Under the pieces are notes generated by a model. That model saw nothing but the letters and a program-made list of their open reading frames with translations. It ran no database searches and had not been told where the DNA came from. Below are positions 23,794 to 32,175 of a DNA stretch of 64,000 nt, in pieces. The position numbers and the translations under genes were made by a program. This stretch comes from Spirochaetota bacterium. Its GTDB lineage: Bacteria; Spirochaetota; Spirochaetia; Treponematales; UBA12059. The first letter of the stretch is position 1. Every line of letters begins with the position of its first letter. The DNA is taken from positions 186,001 to 250,000 of the forward strand of contig JAKLDN010000004.1 of NCBI GenBank assembly GCA_022703505.1, read 5' to 3'.

Positions 23794-24636
23794 CTAGAAG
23801 GAATTCCGGGAAAGGGGCTGGCCGATATAGACCCCCTCGCCGCCCAGGAAATCCCGGCGCTGACCCTCCACCAGGATCTGCACGTCCTGGACCGTCGGGA
23901 AGGCCGTGGCCGTCCAGACCACCTGCTTGAGCTGGCCGGCGTATCCCTCGATGCCGTAGGAGTTGTACATGAAGGCCTCCGAGAAGTTCAGGTAGGCGGT
24001 GGTGCCGCGCACCTGGGCGGACAGGAGGCGCGTCCCCTGGGGAATGAGGGTGATCAGCTCCTTCCGGAGCTCCTCCTCCCCGGGGCCCCTGAGCAGGGAG
24101 CCGATCGCGTCCGTCAGGGGAGAATCCGTGGCGGGGATCGTGCGCTTCACCTCGTGCCGCGCGATGACCCCATCCCCGTCGATCTTCACGAAATAGAGGG
24201 CGGCGCTCCGAGTCTTCACCGGTCCGGGTTTTTCCGGCTGTGCCTCCGGGGGCTTGGCCGCGGGGCTCTCGGGCGGGGGAGTCTCCACGGGGGCGGGCTT
24301 CGTCCCGGGACCCACGGTCACGGCGTCCCCGCCCGCGGGCTTCTTCGGGGGTTTTCCGGAGGGCTCCTCCTGCACCTGGGGGGCGGGAGCCACGGGCGCG
24401 GGAGCCGGCGCGGAGGGTTCCCGGCCTCCTTGGGTGGAGACGATGTCCAGGAACTTCGTGGATTCCAGGGTCTGCCGAATCCTGCCCAGGTTGGCGAAGA
24501 CCAGGACGAAGACCACGCAGAGGGCGACGAGCCAGATCAGGCATCCGGCCCCGACCCGGGAATTCTTCGAGGATGAGGACGACGAGGAGGAACGGGAGCC
24601 GCGTCGGGAACCAGCCATGGGACCATGATACGACAT
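23794..24636 (-). CDS. Membrane-anchored GerMN-domain protein
   Basis: 280 residues. A Ser-rich basic head (to about 30) is followed by one membrane helix (GCLIWLVALCVVFVLVFANL). A long Pro/Ala linker (about 75-145) leads to a C-terminal GerMN-type domain (about 150-280), with ALYFVKIDGDG, DAIGSLLRGPGEEE and TAYLNFSEAF. Such domains bind envelope components; the role outside spores is unknown. The start could also be the ATG at 24618. It is the fourth gene of the PilZ-TPR-phosphoesterase operon, after a 35-nt gap. Confidence 0.8.
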   Translation of the reverse strand: MSYHGPMAGSRRGSRSSSSSSSSKNSRVGAGCLIWLVALCVVFVLVFANLGRIRQTLESTKFLDIVSTQGGREPSAPAPAPVAPAPQVQEEPSGKPPKKPAGGDAVTVGPGTKPAPVETPPPESPAAKPPEAQPEKPGPVKTRSAALYFVKIDGDGVIARHEVKRTIPATDSPLTDAIGSLLRGPGEEELRKELITLIPQGTRLLSAQVRGTTAYLNFSEAFMYNSYGIEGYAGQLKQVVWTATAFPTVQDVQILVEGQRRDFLGGEGVYIGQPLSRNSF

Positions 24637-24671
24637 GGGAGGGGGATCGGTAAACAGTGGACCGGGGCCGG

Positions 24672-25718
24672 TCACAGGTCGAAAATATCGGTCTCCGGGT
24701 CGAAGGGACCGTCGGGGCGGACCCAGGCGCCCCGGAAGGAGAAGGGCGCGTGGATCTGGACCAGGAGTCCGTCCGCACGGAGGGAGTACCGGCCTTCCAC
24801 GGGCCGGTGCCCGGAGATCCAGCGGGCCCCCTCCTCCGCGGCGCCGCGACCCAGGAGCCCCTCCAGGGTCTCCGCCGCGGCTCCCGGAAGGGCCTGGCCG
24901 TTCGCGGTCCAGGTCAGGGCTTCCACGGTGTCCGGCGCCGCCTCGATCAGCTCCGCCTCGGAGAGGGGGACGGCGGGCTCCGCGTGGCTGGCCGCGAAGC
25001 GGGCGCCCCGGGCCGCCAGGGGCAGGGACTCCTCGAAGGAGGCCAGGGCCTCCCGGAATTCCGGGGGCGTGAAGGCCGAGAGCCAGGCGGCGCACATGGC
25101 CCCCTCGTCGGCGAACTTGTAAAACCCGTGGTCCCCGGAGCCCTCCCGGTTGCGGGAGTTGTCGTGGTTGCCCTTGAGGCAGGCGGCCCGTCCGGGAGCC
25201 CGGATCAGGGTCCGGGCCAGGACATCCAGGGCCGAGAGGGCCCGGGCCATCTCCTCGTCCATGGCCTCCCGGAGGGCGAACCCGGTCAGGGCTTCCCGGT
25301 AGGCCCGTTCCCATCGGAGCGGGGCGTCGGGGCCCTCGGAATGGAAGAGATCGCCCAGCAGCAGGAGGAACGCGGCTCCCTCGTCCAAGAGCTCCAGGAC
25401 GGATCGGGATCCTTCCGGGGGAATCCATTCCAGGGCCCGCCTAAGGAGTCCCGCCCGGGTGTGCAGGTCCGGGAGGACCAGGACGGGGAGTTCCTCGGGA
25501 AGGAGGAGGAGGCCTCCCGGCGCCCCGGAGGGTTTCCTGGGGCGAAGGGCGGGATCGAAGTCCGTTTGGATTCCGGCGGCCCTGCGGAGAAGGCCGGCCG
25601 TCTCCCGGAGGTCCGGGAGGGCGGGCCGGGTTTCCGCCCGTCGCGCCCGCCGCACGAGCTCGTCGGCCCGGCGTCGCCGCGCGGCGCCCGGGAATCCGGT
25701 CCTAGCCCGGGCCGCCAT
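24672..25718 (-). CDS. Calcineurin-like metallophosphoesterase
   Basis: 348 residues. The metal motifs are in order: LPDLH (D-x-H), LLGDLFH (GD), CLKGNHDN (GNHD), ASHAEP (H) and WISGHRPVEG (GH-x). An Arg-rich N-terminal helix region precedes the catalytic domain. The protein is probably cytoplasmic. The substrate is unknown; the long gap between GD and GNHD is filled by a helical insert. The ATG overlaps the end of the TPR gene by 17 nt, so the two are coupled. Confidence 0.82.
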   Translation of the reverse strand: MAARARTGFPGAARRRRADELVRRARRAETRPALPDLRETAGLLRRAAGIQTDFDPALRPRKPSGAPGGLLLLPEELPVLVLPDLHTRAGLLRRALEWIPPEGSRSVLELLDEGAAFLLLLGDLFHSEGPDAPLRWERAYREALTGFALREAMDEEMARALSALDVLARTLIRAPGRAACLKGNHDNSRNREGSGDHGFYKFADEGAMCAAWLSAFTPPEFREALASFEESLPLAARGARFAASHAEPAVPLSEAELIEAAPDTVEALTWTANGQALPGAAAETLEGLLGRGAAEEGARWISGHRPVEGRYSLRADGLLVQIHAPFSFRGAWVRPDGPFDPETDIFDL

Positions 25719-26832
25719 CGCCCGACGCCAGGGACTCCAGGAGGCTCCGGGCCAGGGGGTCCCGGGGGTCCAGCTCCAGGGCCGTGCGGAAGAACCTCTC
25801 GGCCTCGTCCGGCCGTCCCTGCTTCAAGGCCAGGGTGCCCAGGTTGGAGACGATCTTGACGTTGTCCGGCTCCAGGCGGAGGGCGGCTTCCAGGCGCTTG
25901 CGGCATTCCCGGTATTCCCCGAGTTCCAGGAGGCAGATGGCCAGCTCGTTGTAGGTGTCCGCGTCCTCGGCTCCCAGCTCGATCGCCTTCTCGAAGGCTT
26001 CCCGGCCCTCCGCCCAGCGTTTGAGCCGCCGGCAGCCCCAGCCCAGGAGGAACCATCCGTTCCAGACCTTGGGATAGGACGATAGGAATTCCCGGGCCTT
26101 CCCGATCCCCTCCTCTTCCCTTCCCAGGCGGATGAAGTCGTAGGCTTCCTTGAACAGGGTATCCAGGCTGCCCTGGGTCCGGAGCTTCCGGACGATCTCC
26201 CGGGCCCGGGCGACCCGCTCCGCGTCCTCGCCCAGGGTCGCGTAGGTCTCGAAGAGCTCCCGGGCCCGGTCGTAGCCCCGGTTCTTGAGGTGGAAGAAGG
26301 CGGCCTCGTAGTAGGCGTCCGGAACCGGGGGCTCGAAGGCCAGGAGGCGCCGGTAGAGGTCGAAGGCCCGCTGGGAGAACTCCTCCTCCAGGCCGGGGTT
26401 ATCCAGGCGCCCGTACTCCTGGGCCCGTTTCTCGTACACCGAGGCGAGGTTGAGGTAGGACTCGGGCCGATCCGGGTAGAGGCCCCTGAGGGCGCGGAAG
26501 ATCTCCTCCGCCACGTCCAGGTCCCCGTTCCGGCTTTTCAGGATCCCCGCCTCCGACAACTCCCCCAGGATGGAGGGCTTCACGGTGGTCACGAAGCGCC
26601 GGAAGTAGTCCGCGTCGGGATGGTCGGGGCGGTACGCCAGGACCCTCAGCATCCCGGCCAGGAGGGCCTCCAGGACCAGGTCCCCGGGCCGGAAGCGCTC
26701 CGGGTCGCCCCCGGTCTCCACGGGCAGGGCGATGGAGGGATCCAGGAGGAACCCCCCTATGGAGCGGGCGAAGTCCTCGGGGAGGCGGACGTACACGATG
26801 TTCCGGAGCCGGGCCTCGTCTTCATCGTCCAT
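25702..26832 (-). CDS. Tetratricopeptide-repeat protein
   Basis: 376 residues starting at MDDEDEAR (26832), which overlaps the end of the PilZ gene by 11 nt. Several TPR units are visible: GDLDVAEEIFRALRGLYPDRPESYLNLA near 115, and three at the C-terminus ending with GRPDEAERFFRTALELDPRDPLA. There is no signal peptide or membrane helix, so it is a cytoplasmic scaffold. Its operon position suggests a partner in the c-di-GMP/PilZ pathway (inference). Confidence 0.85.
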   Translation of the reverse strand: MDDEDEARLRNIVYVRLPEDFARSIGGFLLDPSIALPVETGGDPERFRPGDLVLEALLAGMLRVLAYRPDHPDADYFRRFVTTVKPSILGELSEAGILKSRNGDLDVAEEIFRALRGLYPDRPESYLNLASVYEKRAQEYGRLDNPGLEEEFSQRAFDLYRRLLAFEPPVPDAYYEAAFFHLKNRGYDRARELFETYATLGEDAERVARAREIVRKLRTQGSLDTLFKEAYDFIRLGREEEGIGKAREFLSSYPKVWNGWFLLGWGCRRLKRWAEGREAFEKAIELGAEDADTYNELAICLLELGEYRECRKRLEAALRLEPDNVKIVSNLGTLALKQGRPDEAERFFRTALELDPRDPLARSLLESLASGDGGPG

Positions 26833-27700
26833 CGGTTTCTCCGCCGCCCTTGGAGCCCGGAGTCCCCCCGGGAGCCTGCGGGCCTTCCTCGGTCCTGGGT
26901 CCTCGGATCTGAACGACATAGTCGTTGACGTGGATCTTGTAGTTCATGGGTACCTGCTGCTCGTCGAACTGGATGGCCACCGCCGCCAGGTCCTTCCGCC
27001 CCTCGACGTCCTCGTAGCGGACCACCTTGCCCTTGATGTCCAGGGCCTCCCGGGGCTCGTCGAATTCCAGCCGGAGCAGGCATTCCTTGCCCACCAGGAA
27101 CTTGGCCAGGCCCACGACGATCACCTTGGCCCCCCCGAAGGAGAGGTCCCGGATGATGCACTTGCGCGGGACCCCCTGGATGAAGACGAAGGTGTCCTTG
27201 GATTGCAGGCAGATGCGGCGCATGGAGTCCGCGGTCAGGAGGATCCGCTCGTCCCGGCGGCGGGTGGAATTGACGTTGGCTTCCAGCAGGCGGCCCAGGA
27301 TCTCGATCAGGTCGTCCGGAGGCTGCTGGGTGTACTGGATATTGATGAACTGGAGGTCCCCGTTGGACTGGGCGTAGGGGGCGAACCCGGTCACCTTGCC
27401 GGCCACGAAGAAGGCCCGGGGATCGGTCTTGTCGGAGATCTTGAAGCAAAAGCGCAGGCTGACCATGTTGTTCGCCCGCTTGACGCGTTCCCCCAGGGCG
27501 CTCTTCGCGCTGGCCAGGATCTTGGCTCCCGAGAACGAGGTGGAATAGATCACGCAGGGCCACTGCTCCCCCAAGCACTTCAGGCAGACCTGCTGGGGAA
27601 GGAGGGCCGTGGATTTGATGACTTCCTTCGTGAAGGTGACGTCGATCGTCCGGTAAGCGTCGTAGTATTTTGAGATCTGCTGGCTTGTGAGTATGGCCAT
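26822..27700 (-). CDS. PilZ-domain c-di-GMP receptor (PlzA-like)
   Basis: 292 residues from the ATG at 27700. An N-terminal PilZN-like half starts MAILTSQQISKYYDAYR and includes LPQQVCLKCLGEQWPC. The C-terminal PilZ domain carries the c-di-GMP motif: an arginine-rich TRRRDER followed by the RDLSFGGAKV (D-x-S-x-x-G) strand. The two-part layout is that of spirochaetal PlzA, which links c-di-GMP to motility and envelope functions. A strong promoter ends 8 nt before the ATG, so the mRNA is probably leaderless. Confidence 0.88.
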   Translation of the reverse strand: MAILTSQQISKYYDAYRTIDVTFTKEVIKSTALLPQQVCLKCLGEQWPCVIYSTSFSGAKILASAKSALGERVKRANNMVSLRFCFKISDKTDPRAFFVAGKVTGFAPYAQSNGDLQFINIQYTQQPPDDLIEILGRLLEANVNSTRRRDERILLTADSMRRICLQSKDTFVFIQGVPRKCIIRDLSFGGAKVIVVGLAKFLVGKECLLRLEFDEPREALDIKGKVVRYEDVEGRKDLAAVAIQFDEQQVPMNYKIHVNDYVVQIRGPRTEEGPQAPGGTPGSKGGGETDGR

Positions 27701-27708
27701 ACGGATCG

Positions 27709-27738
27709 AATATAGGGCATCCGGGCCGCCGAGGTCAA
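27709..27738 (-). promoter_or_regulatory. Sigma-70-type promoter of the PilZ operon, leaderless
   Basis: On the minus strand TTGACC (27733-27738), an 18-nt spacer and TATATT (27709-27714), then 8 nt to the ATG at 27700. No ribosome binding site fits in this space. Confidence 0.7.
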
Positions 27739-27746
27739 CCGAAGCC

Positions 27747-27871
27747 GGGGTGTCCACTAAGTCGGTTACTTATTGGACACCCCTTGCATTTTCTAACGTT
27801 CTCTTGAGAACGTTAGAAAATGCTACACTAAAACCAGCTGTCCAAAAAGCTATCCGGGCTTTTTGGACAGC
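27747..27871. repeat. Triple-hairpin cluster upstream of the PilZ gene
   Basis: Three consecutive stem-loops: 27747-27783 (GGGGTGTCCA-c-TAAGT, loop CGGTT), 27786-27823 (an 18-bp perfect stem starting GCATTTTCTAACG with a 2-nt loop) and 27837-27871 (GCTGTCCAAAAAGC, 7-nt loop). Little unpaired sequence separates them. A similar cluster occurs at 32016-32142. It lies 3' of the membrane protein gene at 27879 and may terminate it. Confidence 0.8.
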
Positions 27872-27878
27872 CCCCTCC

Positions 27879-28646
27879 TTATTCCTTCCAGGGAAAGATC
27901 ATGCCCTTGAGGGTCCGCTTGCCGAGCAGTTCCCGCTCCTCCTCGAGGAGCTCCTCCCAGGGGACCTTCCGGCGGTCCGCCCCGGGATGGGCCTCCAGCC
28001 AGTCGTACTTCTTGAGGACAAGCCTCAGGGCGACCACGGATCCCAGGACGGTCCCCGAGAGCCCCGGGACCAGGAAGGCGGAGAAGACGGACACCACGAG
28101 TCCCGCGGCGGAATAGAGGGCCAGGAGGATCGAGAACCCCAGGTTGTCCGCCAGGAGCAGGAAGCACTTGCGGACCGAGGCCTTCACGGTCCCCGGGAGG
28201 AGGGCGCGGACCGCGGGGAACCACTGGAGGGCCAGGAGGGCGATCAGGAAGCACCAGAAGAGGGTTCCCGCGGCGAACCAGCCCAGGAAGCTTCCCCGGG
28301 AGAGGTAGAAGGGCACGGAGATCCAAAACAGGACGAGGGCGGCGGAGAGCGCCGCCCCGAAGGCCAGACCGAGTACCCCGCGGCGCTTCAGGGCTTCCCG
28401 GAACGCGGGGAGGGAGAGGTTCCGGTATTCCGCGGCGTCCTTGAGAACCTCCGCGCATACGAGGGAGTAGGCGGACAGGACCAGGAAGCCCAGGCCCGGC
28501 CAGACCGCACCTCCGGGAAGCTCCAGCGCCAGGGGCGCCAGGACGAAACCGGCCAGGAGCGCCAGAGCGCCGAGGTTCAGCGCCACCAGGCCCCAGAGGT
28601 GGTCCCAGCCGTCGAAGAACGCCTTTTTGATGAAAAAGCCTGTCAT
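27879..28646 (-). CDS. Polytopic membrane protein of unknown function
   Basis: 255 residues from the ATG at 28646, with six predicted membrane helices (for example LVALNLGALALLAGFVLAPLAL, then LGFLVLSAYSLVCAEVL) and a charged C-terminal tail (WEELLEEERELLGKRTLKGM) that is cytoplasmic. The opening FFIKKAFFDGWDHLWGL resembles small DUF624/YesL-like proteins, but the match is not secure. No transport or catalytic motif is visible. Divergent from the decarboxylase gene, and both promoters share a short space. Confidence 0.7.
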   Translation of the reverse strand: MTGFFIKKAFFDGWDHLWGLVALNLGALALLAGFVLAPLALELPGGAVWPGLGFLVLSAYSLVCAEVLKDAAEYRNLSLPAFREALKRRGVLGLAFGAALSAALVLFWISVPFYLSRGSFLGWFAAGTLFWCFLIALLALQWFPAVRALLPGTVKASVRKCFLLLADNLGFSILLALYSAAGLVVSVFSAFLVPGLSGTVLGSVVALRLVLKKYDWLEAHPGADRRKVPWEELLEEERELLGKRTLKGMIFPWKE

Positions 28647-28667
28647 AATCGACGGTTTACCGCATCC

Positions 28668-28696
28668 TTGACAAAGTGGCAAGCCCGTCCCTATGC
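28668..28696 (+). promoter_or_regulatory. Sigma-70-type promoter of the decarboxylase gene
   Basis: TTGACA (28668-28673), a 17-nt spacer and CTATGC (28691-28696). The predicted leader is about 48 nt to the ATG at 28751. Confidence 0.55.
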
Positions 28697-28750
28697 TCCG
28701 GCTATGCCGTTTTTATAGGACGGTCATCCGACATCCCCAGAGGCAGGCCC

Positions 28751-29926
28751 ATGGAGGATCAGTACCGTTTTCCGCTCGAAAACTACATGTCCCAGGAACA
28801 GTTCGAGCGGATCGAGCGGTTCGCCAGCGACAAGGAAACCCCTTGCCTGATCGTCGATCTCGACATCGTCAAGAAAAAGTACGCCCAGCTTAGGGCCCTC
28901 CTGCCCTACGCCGAGGTCTACTACGCCGTCAAGGCCAATCCCATGGACGAGGTGGTCTCCACCCTCCGGGACCTGGGTTCCAGCTTCGACGTGGCCACCC
29001 GATACGAGCTGGACCAGCTCCTCCGGCTGGGCGTGGATCCCGCACGGATGAGCTTCGGGAACACCATCAAGAAAGAGAAGGACATCGCCTACTTCTACGA
29101 GAAGGGGATACGGCTCTACGCCACGGATTCCACCGCGGACGTGGAGAAGATCGCCCGGGCCGCCCCGGGTTCCCGGGTCTTTTTCCGGATCCTGACCGAG
29201 GGCATGGGAGCGGACTGGCCCCTGTCCCGAAAGTTCGGGAGCCACCCCGACGAGACCCGCCGCCTGGTCCTGCGCGCCAAGGACCTGGGCCTGGAGCCCT
29301 ACGGGATCTCCTTCCACGTGGGCAGTCAGCAGCGGGACATCGGCCAGTGGTCCACCGCCCTCACGACCACGGGGGGGATCTTCAAGTGGGCCCGGGAGGA
29401 GCACGGTATCGAGCTCCAGATGGTCAACATGGGCGGAGGCTTCCCCTCCAACTACCTGGAGCCCACGAACGCCATCGAGGCCTACGCCGAGGACATCAAG
29501 AACTACCTGCTCAACAACTTCGACGGACGCTGGCCCCGGGTCATCATCGAGCCCGGACGGTCCATGGCGGGGGACTGCGGCGTGATCGTGACGGAGATCG
29601 TGAACATAGCCCGGAAGTCCCTGCACGACCTGTACCCCTGGGTCTTCCTGGACGTCGGCAAGTTCGGGGGCCTCATCGAAACCCTGGACGAGGCCATCAA
29701 GTACCCGATCTATTTCAAGGGCTCCGGAAAGCAGGTGGACGTGATCCTGGCCGGGCCCACCTGCGACTCCATGGACATCCTGTACGAGAAGACCACCTAC
29801 ATGATGCCCACCAGCGCCCGCATCGGGGACCGGGCCTACATCCTGACCACCGGGGCCTACACCCAGAGCTACAGCTCCATTTACTTCAACGGCTTCCCGC
29901 CCCTGAAGGCCTACGTCCTGGACTGA
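28751..29926 (+). CDS. Ornithine/lysine-type decarboxylase, fold-type III PLP enzyme
   Basis: 391 residues, the size of eukaryote-like ornithine decarboxylases. The PLP lysine is in VYYAVKANP (about residue 60). The phosphate loop GGGFPSNY, EPGRSMAG and the second-subunit Cys in AGPTCDSMD (about 338) are present. The CDSMD motif favours ornithine or lysine over diaminopimelate, and no lysine-pathway gene lies nearby. It probably makes putrescine or cadaverine in the cytoplasm. It ends at a strong terminator. Confidence 0.9.
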   Translation: MEDQYRFPLENYMSQEQFERIERFASDKETPCLIVDLDIVKKKYAQLRALLPYAEVYYAVKANPMDEVVSTLRDLGSSFDVATRYELDQLLRLGVDPARMSFGNTIKKEKDIAYFYEKGIRLYATDSTADVEKIARAAPGSRVFFRILTEGMGADWPLSRKFGSHPDETRRLVLRAKDLGLEPYGISFHVGSQQRDIGQWSTALTTTGGIFKWAREEHGIELQMVNMGGGFPSNYLEPTNAIEAYAEDIKNYLLNNFDGRWPRVIIEPGRSMAGDCGVIVTEIVNIARKSLHDLYPWVFLDVGKFGGLIETLDEAIKYPIYFKGSGKQVDVILAGPTCDSMDILYEKTTYMMPTSARIGDRAYILTTGAYTQSYSSIYFNGFPPLKAYVLD

Positions 29927-29943
29927 CCCGGTTCGCCGATCAC

Positions 29944-29977
29944 AAAAAAAGCCGCCGGCATCGCCGGCGGCTTTTTA
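29944..29977. terminator. Bidirectional terminator
   Basis: AAAAAAAGCCGCCGGC-AT-GCCGGCGGCTTTTT: a perfect GC stem with A and T tails on either side. It serves the decarboxylase gene and the convergent rlpA gene. Confidence 0.93.
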
Positions 29978-29999
29978 TTTTACGATGCCCGCGGACCTT

Positions 30000-30650
30000 T
30001 CAGAACCGGGTCTCCGTCCGCACCAGGACCCCCGGATACCCGAGGTCGGCCAGGCGCCTAACCAGGGCGTCCCGTTCCGAGGGCGAGATGCCCGTCAGTA
30101 CCACCCGGGTGTAGGCACCCTCGGTCTCCAGGGAGGGGTTCATACCGGAAAGCCGGAGACGCTCCGCCGTTCGCCCGGCGTTCGCAGCGTCCCGGTAGGA
30201 GGCCACCTGGATGCGGACCGTCACGGCCGGGCCGGAGCCCGCCGGGTCCGGGGCGGCCCCCGCCGCGGGGGCTCCCGGCGCGGCCGTTCCGGAGCGCAGG
30301 ACCTCGATCAGGACCCGGGCGGTTCCCGACTCCACCATGCCCAGTGCCCGGGCCCCCGCCTCGGACACGTCCAGGATCCGGCCCCGGGCGAAGGGCCCGC
30401 GGTCGTTGATCCGGAGGACCGCCTCCCGGCCGTTGTCCAGGTTCCGCACCCGCACCAGGGTGCCGAAGGGCAGGGTCCGATGGGCGGCGGTCATGGCCTC
30501 CTTGTCGAAGACCTCCCCGTTGGCGGTCCGGCGTCCGTGGAAGCCCGGGCCGTACCAGGAGGCCTCCCCGGTCTCCGCCTCCGCCGCGGAGAGGGGGGCG
30601 GCCGGGAGGCAGAGGACCAGGATCAGCAGAGCGGCGGTATTCCGATACAT
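30000..30650 (-). CDS. rlpA: RlpA-like septal-ring lytic transglycosylase with SPOR domain
   Basis: 216 residues. Residues 1-22 are a signal peptide (LLILVLCLPAAPLSA). The double-psi beta-barrel covers about 25-115, with GEASWYGPGFHGRRTANGE, FGTLVRVRNL and the catalytic-site RINDRGPFARGRILD. A Pro/Ala linker leads to a SPOR domain (about 145-216) that binds denuded glycans. It probably cleaves or remodels peptidoglycan in the periplasm. It follows the aminotransferase gene after 27 nt. Confidence 0.9.
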   Translation of the reverse strand: MYRNTAALLILVLCLPAAPLSAAEAETGEASWYGPGFHGRRTANGEVFDKEAMTAAHRTLPFGTLVRVRNLDNGREAVLRINDRGPFARGRILDVSEAGARALGMVESGTARVLIEVLRSGTAAPGAPAAGAAPDPAGSGPAVTVRIQVASYRDAANAGRTAERLRLSGMNPSLETEGAYTRVVLTGISPSERDALVRRLADLGYPGVLVRTETRF

Positions 30651-30677
30651 CCTGGATTCAGTATCGGCGGGCCGGGC

Positions 30678-31976
30678 TCATCCCATCAGGGCCCGAGCGG
30701 CGGCGAAGATCTCCGTGTAGAGGGGCTCGACGTCCTCCGCCTCCACGCTGGAGAAGGCCACCCGCAGCCACTTCTCCTGCAGGGCGATGACGCCGATCCC
30801 CTTCTCGTCCAGGAGCTTCTTCCGCAGGGTCTCCGCGGATACCCCGTCGCACTCGAAGCTCATGAAGTACCCGGAGTTGAAGGGAAGGGGCCGGAGGCAG
30901 GCCGGGGCGGGATGCCGGGCCAGGAAATCCTTGACCTTCCGGTACCGCTCTTCAAGGATCTTCCGGTACCGGGCCTTCTGCTCCTCGTAGCCGGGGGTCT
31001 CCAGGGCCTTGTGCAGGATGTACTGGGTCGGGGCCGCGGAGTTGGACACGCAGGAACGGACCACCCCCATCACCTTCTTGACCAGGGCTTCGTACTGGTC
31101 CTCCTGGAACCCCGGACAGCCGAAGGTCAGGAAGCCCGACCGGAAGCCCCAGACGTAGTCCTCCTTGGTCTGCCCGTCCACTTTGGCGGCCAGGATGCGG
31201 GGGTTCCGCCCCGCCAGCCGGGCGAAGAGGGACTCCCGCAGGGTGCCTTCCTCGTACTGGAGGCCGAAATAGGCGTCGTCCGAGACCACCAGGATGTCCG
31301 TCCCTCCCGCGGCGACCTGCTCCAGGGCGGCCACGAGGGCCTCCGCCTCCGCCAGGGTCGGGGAGTACCCGGTGGGGTTGTTCGGGAAGTTCAGGATGGT
31401 CACCACCTTGCCCCGGACCCGGCCCTCGGTCTCCAGGGCCGCCTTGAAGCCCTCCACGTTGAAGCCGCCGCTACGGGTGAACATCGGATAGGTGGCCAGG
31501 CGGGCGCCCTTGCGCTCCTCCAGGATGAGCCGGTAGTTGGGCCAGAAGAGGTCTGGCAGCACCACCGCGTCGCCGGGATCCACGAAGAGGTCCGCCAGGA
31601 AGGAGACGCCGGCGGTCAGGCCCGGCACCACCACGGGCAGGGAGACCGGAACCCCCTTCAGGGAGGGGTTCTTCCGGAGGAGCTCCTCCTTCCACCGCTT
31701 CCGGAGCGCGGGCACGCCCGCGGTGGGGGCGTAGGCCACCGCCTCGACGGGGGAAAGCCCGGGAAGGTGGGCCCGGATCGCGTCCAGGATCATGGGCTGG
31801 CCCTTCACGTAGGACATGCCGATAGTGGCGTTAAAAACCTTGGCCTTTTCCGAGGCTTCCGCGGACTGGGAAAGGATGCCCTTGGGGAAATACATCCGGG
31901 TGCCCGAGGCCGATAGCAGGCGGGCGGCGCAGGTTCCCGTAAGGGTCCGGTTCAGTTCTTCCGCTAGAGGGTTCAT
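30678..31976 (-). CDS. Class I/II PLP-dependent aminotransferase
   Basis: 432 residues from the ATG at 31976, which follows AGGAGGCC. Fold-type I features: substrate and cofactor segment ILNFPNNPTGYSPT near residue 198, the SDDAYFGLQYEEG block with the cofactor Asp/Tyr, and KVDGQTKEDYVWGFRSGFLTFG containing the Schiff-base lysine (K-E-D-Y-x-W-G-F-R is unusual in having K just before the ED pair). The substrate is unknown; the family is annotated as an aspartate-like aminotransferase in many spirochaetes. Confidence 0.85.
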   Translation of the reverse strand: MNPLAEELNRTLTGTCAARLLSASGTRMYFPKGILSQSAEASEKAKVFNATIGMSYVKGQPMILDAIRAHLPGLSPVEAVAYAPTAGVPALRKRWKEELLRKNPSLKGVPVSLPVVVPGLTAGVSFLADLFVDPGDAVVLPDLFWPNYRLILEERKGARLATYPMFTRSGGFNVEGFKAALETEGRVRGKVVTILNFPNNPTGYSPTLAEAEALVAALEQVAAGGTDILVVSDDAYFGLQYEEGTLRESLFARLAGRNPRILAAKVDGQTKEDYVWGFRSGFLTFGCPGFQEDQYEALVKKVMGVVRSCVSNSAAPTQYILHKALETPGYEEQKARYRKILEERYRKVKDFLARHPAPACLRPLPFNSGYFMSFECDGVSAETLRKKLLDEKGIGVIALQEKWLRVAFSSVEAEDVEPLYTEIFAAARALMG

Positions 31977-32015
31977 GGAGGCCTCCTGATTTGGGTGCTT
32001 CGTTGCTCTAACAGG

Positions 32016-32142
32016 GTGTTGAAAAAGGCTATAGAGCCTTTTCAACACTTCCTTAATGTCGCAATTGCGCAGAGAACCGTAAGGTTCTCGAGCAATTGTA
32101 TAGCAGGTTGTTGAAATGCCTCGAGTATTTCAACAACCTGCT
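32016..32142. repeat. Triple-hairpin cluster upstream of the aminotransferase gene
   Basis: Three stems in a row: 32016-32048 (GTGTTGAAAAAGGCT with one bulge), 32061-32098 (outer CAATTGC, inner GAGAACC-GTAA-GGTTCTC) and 32102-32142 (AGCAGGTTGTTGAAAT, 16 perfect pairs). The word GCTTCGTTGC, the junction of the double-hairpin elements, precedes it at 31997-32006. It resembles 27747-27871 in layout but not in sequence. Confidence 0.8.
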
Positions 32143-32175
32143 AAACCGTATAGGAGGTTACTGTGAGTGTCAACG

